Shown: positions 17,655 through 26,880, counted from the stretch's first letter. The stretch: 64,000 bases of DNA from Sinorhizobium psoraleae (GCF_013283645.1 NZ_JABEKV010000001.1:1232577-1296576), one strand, 5' to 3'. Made by a program: numbers and translations. Notes: generated by a model from the sequence alone, not told the origin.

Positions 17655-17772
17655 GAATCCCTAAAAGAGCTGAAACAAAAGGCGCGGCCGCGCGGCGTTA
17701 GCGATCGCAATGACTTCGATGATCGGCTATTGCATACGGCAAGCCACGCCCAGTGACGAAGAGAAGCTGCAC

Positions 17773-19485
17773 ATGATTCTGAAATCGCATTCCATCAAGG
17801 CCGGCATGCCCGACGCGGCGGTGAAATATCAGCCTTACCCGCAGATCGCGCTGCCTGACCGGACCTGGCCGTCCAAAACCATCGCTCAAGCGCCGATCTG
17901 GTGCTCGGTGGATCTGCGCGATGGCAACCAGGCGCTGGTCGATCCAATGGGCCACGACCGCAAGGCGCGCATGTTCCATCTGCTGCTGGACATGGGCTTC
18001 AAGGAAATCGAGATCGGCTTCCCGTCCGCCTCGCAGACCGATTTCGACTTCGCACGCTGGTGCGTGGAGGAGGGCAATGTCCCCGCCGACGTGTCCTTGC
18101 AGGTGCTGGTGCAATGCCGGCCGGAATTGATCGCCCGCACATTCGAGGCGCTCGAGGGCGCGCACAAGCCGATCGTCCACTTCTACAATTCGACGAGCGA
18201 ATTGCAGCGCCGCGTGGTGTTCGGCAAGGACGTCGCCGGCATCAAGCAGATCGCGACCGATGCGGCCAAGATGATCACCGACATGGCGGCGAAGGCGGGC
18301 GGCGGCTACCGTTTCCAGTATTCGCCGGAGAGCTTCACCGGCACGGAACTCGAAGTGGCGCTGGAGATCTGCAACGCCGTCACCGAAATCGTCAAACCGA
18401 CGCCGGACAACAAGCTGATCATCAATTTGCCCTCAACCGTCGAGATGGCGACGCCGAACATCTATGCCGACCAGATCGAGTGGATGTGCCGAAATCTCGA
18501 CAACCGCGAGAACCTGATCATCTCGCTGCATCCGCACAACGACCGCGGCACCGGCATCGCCGCGACCGAGCTGGGCCTGATGGCGGGCGCCGACCGCGTC
18601 GAGGGGACGCTCTTCGGCAACGGCGAGCGCACCGGCAACGTCGATGTGGTGACGCTGGCCCTGAACATGTTCACGCAGGGCGTCGACCCGAAGCTCGACT
18701 GCTCGGACATCGAGCGGATCAAAGAAGTCTACGAATATTCCAACCAGATGGTCATTCCGGAACGCCATCCTTATGTCGGCGAACTGGTCTACACCGCCTT
18801 TTCCGGATCGCACCAGGACGCGATCAACAAGGGCATGAAGGCGATCAAGCAGGCAAACAAGCCGCTCTGGGAGGTGCCCTATCTGCCGATCGACCCGCGC
18901 GACGTCGGTCGCAGCTACGAGGCGATCATCCGCATCAATTCCCAGTCGGGCAAGGGCGGCATTGCCTATATCCTGCAGGAGGACTACGGCATCAACCTGC
19001 CGCGCAACCTGCAGGTCGAGTTCCGCGAGGACATCCAGCGCATAACCGACGAGGAGGGGAAGGAACTCCCGTCGAAGCGGATCCATGCCCGTTTCCTCGA
19101 ACGTTACGTGGAGCAGCCCCACGCGCGGCTCAAATTCGTCGACCACCAGACCTATCCCGCCGGAGAGCACAAGGGCGGCCTGCGTGTCGTTGCCGCGGAG
19201 ATCACCGACAAAGGCGAGACCAAGCGGATCGAGGGCAAGGGTACCGGCCCGATCGATGGCTTCATCAACGCACTGTCGATCTATCTCGGCATCGAGCTTT
19301 CGGTGGCGGACTACTCGGAGCATTCGCTGCAGCATGGTTCGAATGCCGCGGCCATTGCCTATGTCGAGGTCGAATATCCCGGCGGCACGCTGTTCGGCGT
19401 TGGCATCAACACCAACATCGTCGCCGCCTCGCTGGAGGCTATCGTGTCAGCGGCCAACCGGGTGCTGGAGATGAAGGCGGCATAA
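17773..19485 (+). CDS. leuA: 2-isopropylmalate synthase
   Basis: LeuA condenses acetyl-CoA with 2-oxoisovalerate, the committed step of leucine synthesis. The 571-aa length is that of the long (LeuA2-like) form with a C-terminal regulatory domain. The N-terminal TIM-barrel has the metal-binding SVDLRDGNQALVDPMG near residues 39-54 and SLHPHNDRGTG near 253-263. The C-terminal part ends in a leucine-feedback domain with the block GGTLFGVGINTNIVAASLEA. The ATG at 17773 follows GAAGAGAAG by about six bases; an ATG at 17710 is less well placed. Transcription is probably controlled by the Leu-rich leader upstream. Confidence 0.95.
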   Translation: MILKSHSIKAGMPDAAVKYQPYPQIALPDRTWPSKTIAQAPIWCSVDLRDGNQALVDPMGHDRKARMFHLLLDMGFKEIEIGFPSASQTDFDFARWCVEEGNVPADVSLQVLVQCRPELIARTFEALEGAHKPIVHFYNSTSELQRRVVFGKDVAGIKQIATDAAKMITDMAAKAGGGYRFQYSPESFTGTELEVALEICNAVTEIVKPTPDNKLIINLPSTVEMATPNIYADQIEWMCRNLDNRENLIISLHPHNDRGTGIAATELGLMAGADRVEGTLFGNGERTGNVDVVTLALNMFTQGVDPKLDCSDIERIKEVYEYSNQMVIPERHPYVGELVYTAFSGSHQDAINKGMKAIKQANKPLWEVPYLPIDPRDVGRSYEAIIRINSQSGKGGIAYILQEDYGINLPRNLQVEFREDIQRITDEEGKELPSKRIHARFLERYVEQPHARLKFVDHQTYPAGEHKGGLRVVAAEITDKGETKRIEGKGTGPIDGFINALSIYLGIELSVADYSEHSLQHGSNAAAIAYVEVEYPGGTLFGVGINTNIVAASLEAIVSAANRVLEMKAA

Positions 19486-19510
19486 GGACCGCCAACATCA
19501 GCCTATGCAG

Positions 19511-19547
19511 AAAAGCCGCGCCGGTTCTTCGGACCGCGCGGCTTTTT
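19511..19547 (+). terminator. Intrinsic terminator after leuA
   Basis: AAAAGCCGCGC (19511-19521) pairs perfectly with GCGCGGCTTTT (19536-19546), and the 3' arm runs into a T-run. It is followed by a convergent anti-sigma gene. Confidence 0.9.
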
Positions 19548-19586
19548 CATTTTGCAAACCCGTGCCTTACAGCGCCGCTGTAGTGG

Positions 19587-20414
19587 TCAGATGCTCGCCG
19601 CCACAGCTTCTGCGAGCTCGCGGAGCCCTGCATCCGCGGACGGGCCGACGAGCACCAGGGATGCATCGCCTTTCTGCCAGGAGATCAGTCCGAGGTTGTC
19701 GCGTATATCCTCGCGGAACTGATCCGTTTGCGGTTTGTCTCCGCCCTTGAGGAAGCAGATCGCGTAGATATCGCCCTCGCGGTCACGGTAGACGAGCTGG
19801 CCGACGGGCTTGCCATCAACCACCAACAGCCTTGCACCCTCGAAGGCGAGGCCCTTGCTTGCGAGATCCGGGGTCTTGAAGCCGATGCCGACGCTGGAGG
19901 CGAGCCAGGTCTCGATCTTCGGCCCGTCCGACGCAGGCGCCTCGACAAGGTGCTCCTTCTGCCGGGAATAGATGCGATGGTAGTCGGCGATCTCATCGAT
20001 CCATGGACGCGTGGAGGCGCTGCCTTCGGGTTCGGCCACGTACTGCGTGCTACCAACGATGAAGCCGACAGCGCCGCCGAGAAGCAATAGTGCCACGGCC
20101 GCGGCCATGACCCGCGGCCAGACGCGAATGGTGGGAGCCGGCAGGTTGGCCGTTGCTACGCGCTCGGACCTCGGATTGATGCCGGGCCCCTGCTTGATCT
20201 GGCGCACCAGCGCCAACGGCACTGGATCATGAAGGAAATCCTCGAAGGCCTTGTTGCCAAAGGCGCTGCCGGCTTTGAGCTTCTCGAGCATGACCTTGGC
20301 GTCCTCATCACGCGCCAGCAACGCGTCGAGTTCGGCCCTCTCGGCCTCGCCGAGCTCGCCGTCGATATAGGCGGATAACCGAACCTCAAGCGCTTGACCT
20401 GTCGTCTGCTGCAA
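19587..20414 (-). CDS. Membrane-bound anti-sigma factor (275 aa)
   Basis: The cytoplasmic N-terminus (residues 1-95) contains SAYIDGELGEAERAELDALL, the segment typical of proteins that hold an ECF sigma factor. A single transmembrane helix covers about residues 101-121 (RVMAAAVALLLLGGAVGFIVG), and a 150-residue periplasmic domain follows. The N-terminal region has no Cys, so it lacks the zinc-binding HxxxCxxC of ZAS anti-sigma factors. It starts 3 nt after the sigma factor gene on the same strand, so it almost certainly regulates that sigma factor. The inducing signal is not evident. Confidence 0.85.
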   Translation of the reverse strand: MQQTTGQALEVRLSAYIDGELGEAERAELDALLARDEDAKVMLEKLKAGSAFGNKAFEDFLHDPVPLALVRQIKQGPGINPRSERVATANLPAPTIRVWPRVMAAAVALLLLGGAVGFIVGSTQYVAEPEGSASTRPWIDEIADYHRIYSRQKEHLVEAPASDGPKIETWLASSVGIGFKTPDLASKGLAFEGARLLVVDGKPVGQLVYRDREGDIYAICFLKGGDKPQTDQFREDIRDNLGLISWQKGDASLVLVGPSADAGLRELAEAVAASI

Positions 20415-20417
20415 TGG

Positions 20418-20969
20418 TCAGGCCCTCCTTTCGGTATTCTCGGACAGCATGGCGGCGAGCCTCAGGCGGGCGGTGGACAGCCTGCTCATCACGGTCCCGA
20501 TCGGCACGCCGAGAATATCTGCGGTCTCGCGGTAGCTGTGCCCTTCGACATTGATCAGGAGGAAGACGCTGGCGAGGCCTTCCGGCATGGACAAGATCAT
20601 CTTCTGCAGTTGGTTAGCATAGACCGCCTTTTCGGCAACGGCTTCCACACGCAGTTCGCTCTGATCGAAAATGTCGACCGCGCCGCCGCCGGTGCGGACC
20701 TTGCGCTTGCGGACTTCGTCGACCCAGAGATTGCGCGTCATGGCATAGACCCAGCTTTCCAGCCGGCCTTCCCCGTTCCATAGATGGCTGCGCGCGATGG
20801 CCCGCTCGCAAGCCTCCTGGACAAGGTCATCGGCGTCGTTGGCGTTGCGCGTCAGCGTCATCGCGAAACGGCGCAATTTGGGCAGCAGGCTGACCAAATC
20901 CCGTCTGAAGTCTTTCGTCTCTGCCGCTGGGCGCATTGCTCTTCCAATGAGACGTACCGGATCGGGCAT
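20418..20969 (-). CDS. ECF-family RNA polymerase sigma factor (183 aa)
   Basis: Region 2 (about residues 25-90) includes DADDLVQEACERAI and SWVYAMTRNLWVDEVRKRK; region 4 (about 118-172) includes MILSMPEGLASVFLLINVEGHSYRETADILGVPIGTVMSRLSTARLRL. It works with the anti-sigma gene immediately downstream. In S. meliloti the gene at this locus is an rpoE paralogue (I recall rpoE3, not verified here). An alternative start is the ATG at 20936; neither start has an ideal ribosome-binding site. Target promoters are unknown. Confidence 0.9.
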   Translation of the reverse strand: MPDPVRLIGRAMRPAAETKDFRRDLVSLLPKLRRFAMTLTRNANDADDLVQEACERAIARSHLWNGEGRLESWVYAMTRNLWVDEVRKRKVRTGGGAVDIFDQSELRVEAVAEKAVYANQLQKMILSMPEGLASVFLLINVEGHSYRETADILGVPIGTVMSRLSTARLRLAAMLSENTERRA

Positions 20970-21155
20970 CTATTCACCGTGCGAAACGCACTGCCCAATG
21001 ATATGAAACATTTGATCCGAAGTCTGCAAGGGAAGAGCCGGAACGGAAACAGGTTTTTGCATTCCGGCGTCGTTTCCGGCTGCCTGCTCCCTTCCGCCGC
21101 AGGCGGGCGGCGGCAGAAGGCGGTGCTACACGGCGTAGAAAGTGGGCCGTCGCGG

Positions 21156-21704
21156 TCAGTAATGATGGCGGGTGCCACCGAGGGATTGGAGCAGAGCCTT
21201 GTAGGCCCAGGTATTTTCACCGCCGCGATCACGAATCTCGACGAGTTGCACCTTTGCTTCCTCGATCCGGCCTTGCTCGACCAGGGCCAGGCCGAGGTAG
21301 GATCGGGCGAGGATGTAGTTCTCGTCGGCCTGAAGGGCGCGTTTGTAGAATTGCATGCCGAGTTCAATGCGCCCGGCCTTGCGATTGGCGTAGCCGAGAT
21401 AGTTGAGGACGCGGGCACCGCGCTGATCGCTTACCGCGCCGAGCACCTTGATCGCATTCTCGTACTGGCCGGCATAGGCAAGTTCGCGCGCGGCCTCGAA
21501 CAGAATATCGTCGCTGAGACCGCTTTTCTTCGCGTTGACGCACTGGCCCTTGCGCGCATCCCAGATCTTGCCGTTCTTGCACTGGGTGGTCGTCTTGGTC
21601 TTGCGCGGCGGCTCGCTGGTATCTTCACCGATGGCCATGGCCGACTGGCTCGCGATCGAAGCCATGAATGCAGCAAGGACAAGGAAAGTCGTTTTTCGAT
21701 ACAT
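21156..21704 (-). CDS. Exported tetratricopeptide-repeat protein (182 aa)
   Basis: The ATG at 21704 begins a good signal peptide (MYRKTTFLVLAAFMASIASQ, cleavage near residue 24); upstream in-frame starts would bury it. A short Cys-containing segment (TQCKNGKIWDARKGQCVN) follows, then three or so TPR-like helical hairpins (for example NYLGYANRKAGRIELGMQFYKRAL and ARSYLGLALVEQGRIEEAKVQL). It is probably a periplasmic protein-interaction module. It sits upstream of the sigma-factor gene on the same strand, 186 nt apart; a link is possible but not shown. Confidence 0.85.
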   Translation of the reverse strand: MYRKTTFLVLAAFMASIASQSAMAIGEDTSEPPRKTKTTTQCKNGKIWDARKGQCVNAKKSGLSDDILFEAARELAYAGQYENAIKVLGAVSDQRGARVLNYLGYANRKAGRIELGMQFYKRALQADENYILARSYLGLALVEQGRIEEAKVQLVEIRDRGGENTWAYKALLQSLGGTRHHY

Positions 21705-21872
21705 CGTGCCTGTCTCCCTCGAACGTCGCGCAGCACGGCCGGTGACCCCACCGACGCACGTGCGTCTCGCAGGCTGCCGCACCCGAACCGCAATATGACG
21801 CACAGGCATGACGAATTATTCGTCCCCGTAGGATTTTTCTTTGACGTTGGTCCTTATCGCGGACGGCCGAGC

Positions 21873-22775
21873 CTAGAAACGGGTGGTTTCGGCGAGTTCG
21901 ACGCCGGTCGCGTCGGCATTGAGCGTGTAGCGCTCGCGGCTGAGCTGCCAGTTGCCCGGCTCGCCTGCTATCGAGAAGAGATTATAGGCGGCTGCCGGCT
22001 TGCTGCCGCCCGGCCCCTGCGACGCCGAGGCAATGCCGACGACCGGGACCGGCGCAGTCGGCCCTTTCAACCAGTAAACCGTGTTGAGATGGGTATGGCC
22101 GTGAAGTACCAGTTCGGCGCCGCCCGACGAGATGGTCGCCGCAAAACGGCGAATGCCGATCATGCGCTTGTGCATGGAAGTCGCGCCACGGATCGGCGGG
22201 TGGTGGATCAGCACGACTCGGAAGAGCCCAGCCTCGCCTGCCGCCCGCAACAGGTTGACCGTGGCGCGCGCCTGCCGCTGGCCGAAGTAGCCGCTTGCGG
22301 CGAAGGGCGGCGTCGCGACGGCTGTCGAGCAGCCGATAAGTGCCACCGAGCCGCGCACGCGCACATAAGGAAAGCAGTGATGACTGCGGGCCCAGCCGGG
22401 CGGATCCTCGTCACCCCGCATGTAAGCGTACCAGGCGCGCGTCGTCTTCTCGTAGGCTCCTGGCACATAGGCATCGTGATTGCCCGGTACGATGGAGATA
22501 TCCCCGGGGTCGCCCGCTTGCGAAAGCCACGCCGTCATAGCCTCGATCTCCAGGGATGAAGCGAGGTTCACGAGATCTCCCGTGATGGCGAGATGGTCGG
22601 GATTGCGCTTCTCGATGTCGTCCATCAGGCACGCGAGCGTGCCGGGAAAGAGATGGCGCGCCCGGTTTCTGTGCCAGTTGACGAAGCCGGTGATCCGCTT
22701 GGAAGCAAGTTCCCTCAGGGACAGATCCGGCAAGGGTCCGAGATGAACGTCCGAAATATGCGCGAGTTTGAACAT
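21873..22775 (-). CDS. Calcineurin-like metallophosphoesterase (300 aa)
   Basis: All family metal-binding blocks are present in order: AHISDVHLG (residues 5-13), AITGDLVNL (about 64-72), PGNHDAYV (about 97-104), IHHPPIRG (about 189-196) and HGHTHLN (about 224-230). The fold hydrolyses phosphomonoesters or diesters with two metal ions; the sequence resembles cAMP-phosphodiesterase-like members, but the substrate is not certain. There is no signal peptide. It is divergent from the NUDIX gene with an 88-nt gap. Confidence 0.88.
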   Translation of the reverse strand: MFKLAHISDVHLGPLPDLSLRELASKRITGFVNWHRNRARHLFPGTLACLMDDIEKRNPDHLAITGDLVNLASSLEIEAMTAWLSQAGDPGDISIVPGNHDAYVPGAYEKTTRAWYAYMRGDEDPPGWARSHHCFPYVRVRGSVALIGCSTAVATPPFAASGYFGQRQARATVNLLRAAGEAGLFRVVLIHHPPIRGATSMHKRMIGIRRFAATISSGGAELVLHGHTHLNTVYWLKGPTAPVPVVGIASASQGPGGSKPAAAYNLFSIAGEPGNWQLSRERYTLNADATGVELAETTRF

Positions 22776-22863
22776 CGCCCCCGTCTAGCGCATATTCCGC
22801 CAGAGTGGAATCACCAGTTCGTAACGATTTCGCGTGAGAACCGCGGCCCACAGGAGGACGTGT

Positions 22864-23355
22864 TTGGAGCAGGACCGACCGGCGGAATTGCGCAACTGGC
22901 GAATTCGCCTGCTGACGCGGTTCGCACATGTCTATTTCGCGCTCTCGCGCGGCATGACACTTGGCGTGCGCGCCGCCTGCTTCGACGGCGAAGGGCGGAT
23001 CTTCCTCGTCAGGCATTCCTATCTTCCCGGATGGCACCTGCCGGGTGGCGGCCTCGACCGCCATGAGACCGCGGTGGAGGGGCTCGCACGCGAACTGAGG
23101 GAAGAAGGCAATCTGGAACTGACGTCGCCGCCGCTACTGGTGCAGGTCTATTACAACCGGGGCACCAGCAAGCGCGATCACGTCATCTTCTTCCGTTGCG
23201 ACAATGTCCGCCAGCAACAACCGAAGGTTCCTGATCTGGAGATAGCCGCTGCCGGCTTCTTCGCGCTCGACGAACTGCCGGCGGACACGACGCCCGCGAC
23301 GCGCCGGCGGATTGCAGAACTCGCGGGAACGGAGGAGCAGGACACGTTCTGGTGA
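22864..23355 (+). CDS. NUDIX hydrolase with TTG start (163 aa)
   Basis: I chose TTG 22864 because AGGAGG (22852-22857) lies exactly six bases upstream, whereas an in-frame ATG at 22834 has no such site. The Nudix box is recognisable as GGLDRHETAVEGLARELREE, but the Gly after EEx is Asn (REEGNLEL), a small departure from the consensus. The N-terminus is a short basic amphipathic segment. NUDIX enzymes cleave nucleoside diphosphates linked to another group; the substrate is unknown. The gene is convergent with the next one, three bases apart. Confidence 0.85.
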   Translation: MEQDRPAELRNWRIRLLTRFAHVYFALSRGMTLGVRAACFDGEGRIFLVRHSYLPGWHLPGGGLDRHETAVEGLARELREEGNLELTSPPLLVQVYYNRGTSKRDHVIFFRCDNVRQQQPKVPDLEIAAAGFFALDELPADTTPATRRRIAELAGTEEQDTFW

Positions 23356-23358
23356 GCG

Positions 23359-24390
23359 TCAATGCGTGCCGGCGGCCGCTCGCCTTGCGGTCTCGCTTGT
23401 ACGTCTCGCATCGTCAAGGCGATCGCGTCCGTGCGGCGTCGTAAGGTCCACCACCGGGCCGGCCGGCACGACGCCCGTCGGGTTGATCATCGTGTGGCTG
23501 CGGTAATAGTGCTCCTTGATATGGCGCATGTTCACCGTGTCGGACACGCCCGGCACCTGGTAGAGGTCGCGCAGGTATCCGTAGAGATTCGGATAGTCGG
23601 CAATGCGCCGGATGTTGCATTTGAAATGGCCGACATATACCGGGTCGAACCGCACCAGCGTCGTGAACAGGCGCCAGTCAGCCTCCGTGGTGCGATTTCC
23701 GGTGAGATACCGCTGTGAGGCGAGGCGATCCTCCAGTTCATCCAACATGGCGAACAAGGCCGTCACGCTCTCGTCATAGGCCTGCTGGCTGGTCGCGAAG
23801 CCGGCCTTGTAGACGCCGTTGTTGACGGCGTCATAAATGCGCGCGTTGAGTTCGTCGATTTCACCGCGCAGTTCCGCTGGGCAGAAATCCTCGGTCGACC
23901 CGGTGAGATGATCGAAGGCCGAATTGAACATGCGGATAATTTCGGCCGATTCATTGGAGACGATCGTGTTCGTCTTCTTGTCCCAGAGCACGGGCACGGT
24001 CACTCGGCCGGAATAACCGGGGTCGGCGCGAACATAAATCTGCCAAAGGGTCTCGGAACCGAAGAGATGGTCGACCGTGCCGCCATTCTCGCCTTTGAAC
24101 TCCCAGCCGTTGGACAGCATCAAAGGATCGACGACGGAGACCGAGATGATGTTCTCAAGCTTCTTGAGCTTACGGAAAATCAGTGTGCGGTGAGCCCAGG
24201 GGCATGCAAGCGAGACATCAAGATGATAACGGTTCGGCTCGGCCACGAAGCCGCCTGCGCCGGAGGGGCCAGGCGATCCGTCGGCGGTGATCCAGTTGCG
24301 GAACTGCGCCTCGCTGCGCTTGAAATGGCCTTTCGTCGCCTTGGTGTCGTACCAGACGTCCTGCCAGACTCCGTTCACCAGTCTGCCCAT
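23359..24390 (-). CDS. Glutathionyl-hydroquinone reductase (Xi-class glutathione S-transferase)
   Basis: The 343-aa protein has the N-terminal thioredoxin-like domain with the active-site Cys in SLACPWAHRTLIFRKLK (about residues 60-76) and the family block WQIYVRADPGYSGRVTVPVLWDK. The C-terminal helical domain has the conserved YLTGNRTTEADWRLFTTLVRFDPVYVGHFKCN. This class (YqjG/PcpF) uses glutathione to reduce glutathionyl-hydroquinones in quinone detoxification. A divergent GNAT gene lies 263 nt upstream. Identification is strong; the physiological substrate is not known. Confidence 0.92.
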   Translation of the reverse strand: MGRLVNGVWQDVWYDTKATKGHFKRSEAQFRNWITADGSPGPSGAGGFVAEPNRYHLDVSLACPWAHRTLIFRKLKKLENIISVSVVDPLMLSNGWEFKGENGGTVDHLFGSETLWQIYVRADPGYSGRVTVPVLWDKKTNTIVSNESAEIIRMFNSAFDHLTGSTEDFCPAELRGEIDELNARIYDAVNNGVYKAGFATSQQAYDESVTALFAMLDELEDRLASQRYLTGNRTTEADWRLFTTLVRFDPVYVGHFKCNIRRIADYPNLYGYLRDLYQVPGVSDTVNMRHIKEHYYRSHTMINPTGVVPAGPVVDLTTPHGRDRLDDARRTSETARRAAAGTH

Positions 24391-24485
24391 ACAACCAACT
24401 CCTTCACGTTTTCTCTCATCGTTTATAGATAACGCAGCAGTGGAACGGTAATAGGCGTCAATTTTTGAACAGTGCGTTTTGGGCT

Positions 24486-24513
24486 TTGACAGGCGGCGAT
24501 TTTCTGCTATCGC
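24486..24513 (+). promoter_or_regulatory. Probable promoter of the GNAT gene
   Basis: TTGACA (24486-24491), 16 bases, then TATCGC (24508-24513). It lies about 140 nt before the GNAT start, in the divergent gap with the glutathionyl-hydroquinone reductase gene. Confidence 0.45.
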
Positions 24514-24653
24514 GAGTCCGGAAATTTTTCGTGTTCGGAACGACCGTAACCATGATCCTGTCGGGAAACCTGCGACGACGCTGATGCTGCCACACGCCCT
24601 TTTCGGGGCGAGCCATCCTTATTGTCCGTTCGCATGCTTGGTTCCCGATATCC

Positions 24654-25214
24654 ATGAAAAAGCACGACATCGTCTATCTGACTGAAGACGCGTCACACGA
24701 CGCAGCCATCGAAATCATCAACGAAGAAGCCTTTGGCCCCGGGCGGTTCGTGCGCGCCGCTGCCCGTATTCGCGAGCAGGGTCCCCATGATCGTTCGCTG
24801 TCCTTCATCTGTGCCGACGATGGCGAGACGATCGCCTCCGTGCGGATGACGCCGGTCACGGCCGGGCCTGTGAAAGGACACCTGCTTGGCCCGCTCGCGG
24901 TGCGGCCGTCGCACAAGAACCGGGGCATCGGTCGCGAACTCGTGCGCATTGCCGTCGAGGCTGCGCGGCGGAAGGGCTCCGAGGCGGTGATCCTCGTCGG
25001 CGATCCGCCCTATTATCAGCCGCTCGGGTTCGAGAAGGTCCACTACGGTGCGCTCGAATTTCCAGGGCCGGTGGATCCAGCGAGAGTTCTCGTCGTGCCG
25101 ATGGCGGCGGACGTCCACGCGCGGCTCAGCGGCGTAATCCGCTGGCGGAACGACAGCGCCGCTCCGGTGGCCGAACTCGCCGTAGAGGCGCAGGCCGAAG
25201 GTGCTGCCGCCTGA
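24654..25214 (+). CDS. GNAT-family N-acetyltransferase (186 aa)
   Basis: The protein begins MKKHDIVYLTEDASHDAAIE and has the acetyl-CoA loop in LAVRPSHKNRGIGRELVRIAVEAA (residues about 81-104, R-x-x-G-I-G), then ILVGDPPYYQPLGFEKV, typical of the group of predicted acetyltransferases annotated as COG3153. The acceptor is unknown. It is convergent with another GNAT gene, separated by 16 nt, so the two are neighbours but not an operon and are not close duplicates. Confidence 0.85.
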   Translation: MKKHDIVYLTEDASHDAAIEIINEEAFGPGRFVRAAARIREQGPHDRSLSFICADDGETIASVRMTPVTAGPVKGHLLGPLAVRPSHKNRGIGRELVRIAVEAARRKGSEAVILVGDPPYYQPLGFEKVHYGALEFPGPVDPARVLVVPMAADVHARLSGVIRWRNDSAAPVAELAVEAQAEGAAA

Positions 25215-25230
25215 TTTGACAGACAGGCAA

Positions 25231-25716
25231 TCAGATCGGCTTGAGCGTGAACACGTCGAGCCGGTGGTCTCCCACATCCTGCTCATGCAACGACCAGCCA
25301 AGTCCTTGGTAGAAGGCACTTTTTGCTGGCACGGCGCAGAGGTAGGCGATATCGGCGCCCGCTGCGAAGGCGGCGCGCGCGGCATGGCCGACGATGATGC
25401 CGCCGATGCCTTGCCGCCGAAACGTCGGGTCCACCCAAACGGCGGCGACCCAGGGTGTATATTGAGGCCGCTCCTCCATGTCGGATGCGATAACCGAGGC
25501 GGTTCCGACGAAGGTTGAACCCCGATGGGCGACGATCGCCAGGGGTAGCGGACCGCTTCCGAGATTCTCGCGGACCAAACCGGCGACATGCTCCAGAGGG
25601 AATCCTTTCGGTTTCCACCAAGCTCGCCAGACGCGATCGGCAATCGCATCCGCAAAGTGCGGGACGGCGCGAAGATCTGAAATTACGATGTTTCCGTCGG
25701 TCACCGGTCCTCGCAT
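25231..25716 (-). CDS. GNAT-family N-acetyltransferase (161 aa)
   Basis: The acetyl-CoA-binding motif is visible in VWVDPTFRRQGIGGIIVGHAARAA (about residues 89-112), followed by YLCAVPAKSAFYQGLGWS. I chose the ATG at 25716, which starts the first family-like segment (NIVISDLRAVPHFADAIADRV); an ATG at 25752 is also possible and no ribosome-binding site settles it. The long upstream open frame towards 26046 is antisense to the hydrolase gene and is not coding. The substrate is unknown. Confidence 0.78.
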   Translation of the reverse strand: MRGPVTDGNIVISDLRAVPHFADAIADRVWRAWWKPKGFPLEHVAGLVRENLGSGPLPLAIVAHRGSTFVGTASVIASDMEERPQYTPWVAAVWVDPTFRRQGIGGIIVGHAARAAFAAGADIAYLCAVPAKSAFYQGLGWSLHEQDVGDHRLDVFTLKPI

Positions 25717-25837
25717 TTTCAACTGACAGTATCCGAAGAAAATTGGTGTCATCAGAAGCGGCAACAGCGATCCGGTGGTGCCACCGGATCGCTGTCTGAG
25801 ACTGCAAGCGCAAGCTTGCACTCTTTCCGTTTTTGGA

Positions 25838-26809
25838 TCAATCAGCCGCGTAGTTGACCGGTACCCAGTCGTAATTCGTGTCGTCGGTGCGCAGGTGACC
25901 GATACCGGGGAAGGCAATATGCGCGCCGGCGACCCAATAACGTTCCGATGCTGCTTCGACGAATGCGGCTCGGCGTGACTCGACAGCCTTCTGCTGATCG
26001 ACATCGAATTCGATGGCGACGCCCGGTTCGTCGAACTGCAGCACATCGCCGTGCGTAATATCTCCCCAGAAGACCATCTTCTCTCCTTCGCTTTCGATCA
26101 CCAGCGAGCTATGGCCCGGCGTGTGGCCCGAGCGCAGGATGGAACCGATGCCCGCGACCGGCGCGGCATCGTCGTCGAAGGTCTCCAGTCTACCTGCGTC
26201 CAGATAGGGCGCGAGGCTTTGCTGCGCTTCGACAAACTGGTTCTTAAGCGGACCGGTTGCGCCTTCCCGTTTGGCGGGGTCGAGCCAGAAATCGGCGTCG
26301 CGCTTGTTGACGCGCACAATGGCGTTCGTGAAGAGCCGCTCGCCGTCAGCGGAAAGACCTCCAGAGTGGTCGGTGTGGATATGCGTGAGGATCACGTCAT
26401 CGACATCACTTGCCTTGTAGCCTGATGCCTCGATGTTCCGGATCAGCTTGCCAAGCTTCGGGCCGAGATAGCTGCCTGTCCCCGCGTCGATCAGGACGAG
26501 ACGTTCGCCGGTGTTGATCAGAAATGCGTTCACGGACGTTTCGGTCTCCGTGCCCTGAAAGGCTGCGGCAAGCGCGGATTGCGCATGTTCGTCGGTCGTA
26601 TTGGTGTAAAGGCTGGCAAGCGGAATCGGGATCGTGCCGTCGGAAACCGCCGTCACCTCGATCGAGCCCACCTTCATGCGATAGAAAGCGGGAGCCTGGA
26701 CCTTTGCGAAGGGCGCTTTGGCCGCGGCGCGGGTCGAGATAACCGGCATCGAACTCGCCGCGACGAGAGCAGAGGCGGTTCCCTTGAGGATCGATCGGCG
26801 CGTATGCAT
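25838..26809 (-). CDS. Tat-exported MBL-fold metallohydrolase (323 aa)
   Basis: The start at 26809 is preceded by AGGAG at eight bases and opens with a twin-arginine signal (HTRRSILKGTASALVAASS), so the folded protein is probably exported to the periplasm. The zinc-binding motif is complete: THIHTDHSGG (about residues 166-175), GHTPGHSS (about 250-257), and a later Asp and His in WGDITHGD and AHIAFPG. This family includes lactonases and other hydrolases; the substrate cannot be assigned. It is divergent from a NodD-like LysR gene, which may control it, and the 147-nt gap holds a palindromic repeat. Confidence 0.88.
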   Translation of the reverse strand: MHTRRSILKGTASALVAASSMPVISTRAAAKAPFAKVQAPAFYRMKVGSIEVTAVSDGTIPIPLASLYTNTTDEHAQSALAAAFQGTETETSVNAFLINTGERLVLIDAGTGSYLGPKLGKLIRNIEASGYKASDVDDVILTHIHTDHSGGLSADGERLFTNAIVRVNKRDADFWLDPAKREGATGPLKNQFVEAQQSLAPYLDAGRLETFDDDAAPVAGIGSILRSGHTPGHSSLVIESEGEKMVFWGDITHGDVLQFDEPGVAIEFDVDQQKAVESRRAAFVEAASERYWVAGAHIAFPGIGHLRTDDTNYDWVPVNYAAD

Positions 26810-26822
26810 AGGTTCAACTCCT

Positions 26823-26880
26823 GATAAGTTGGAGCGGGATGCGGGCGGGAGACCGCTCACATTTTCCTCATTCCGCTCTG
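26823..26880 (+). repeat. Palindromic repeat, family A, copy 1
   Basis: The outer arms GAGCGGGATG and CATTCCGCTC-like flank a core with GGGCGG, ACCGCTCACA and TTTTCC. It lies in the divergent gap between the MBL hydrolase and LysR genes. Direct repeat of the copy at 27941. Confidence 0.65.

Noticed and set aside
17535-17756. 73-codon frame between clpP and leuA
   Set aside because: It has a hydrophobic N-terminus but no ribosome-binding site, overlaps the Leu-rich leader frame and hairpin, and fits poorly as a gene; the leader peptide explains the region better.
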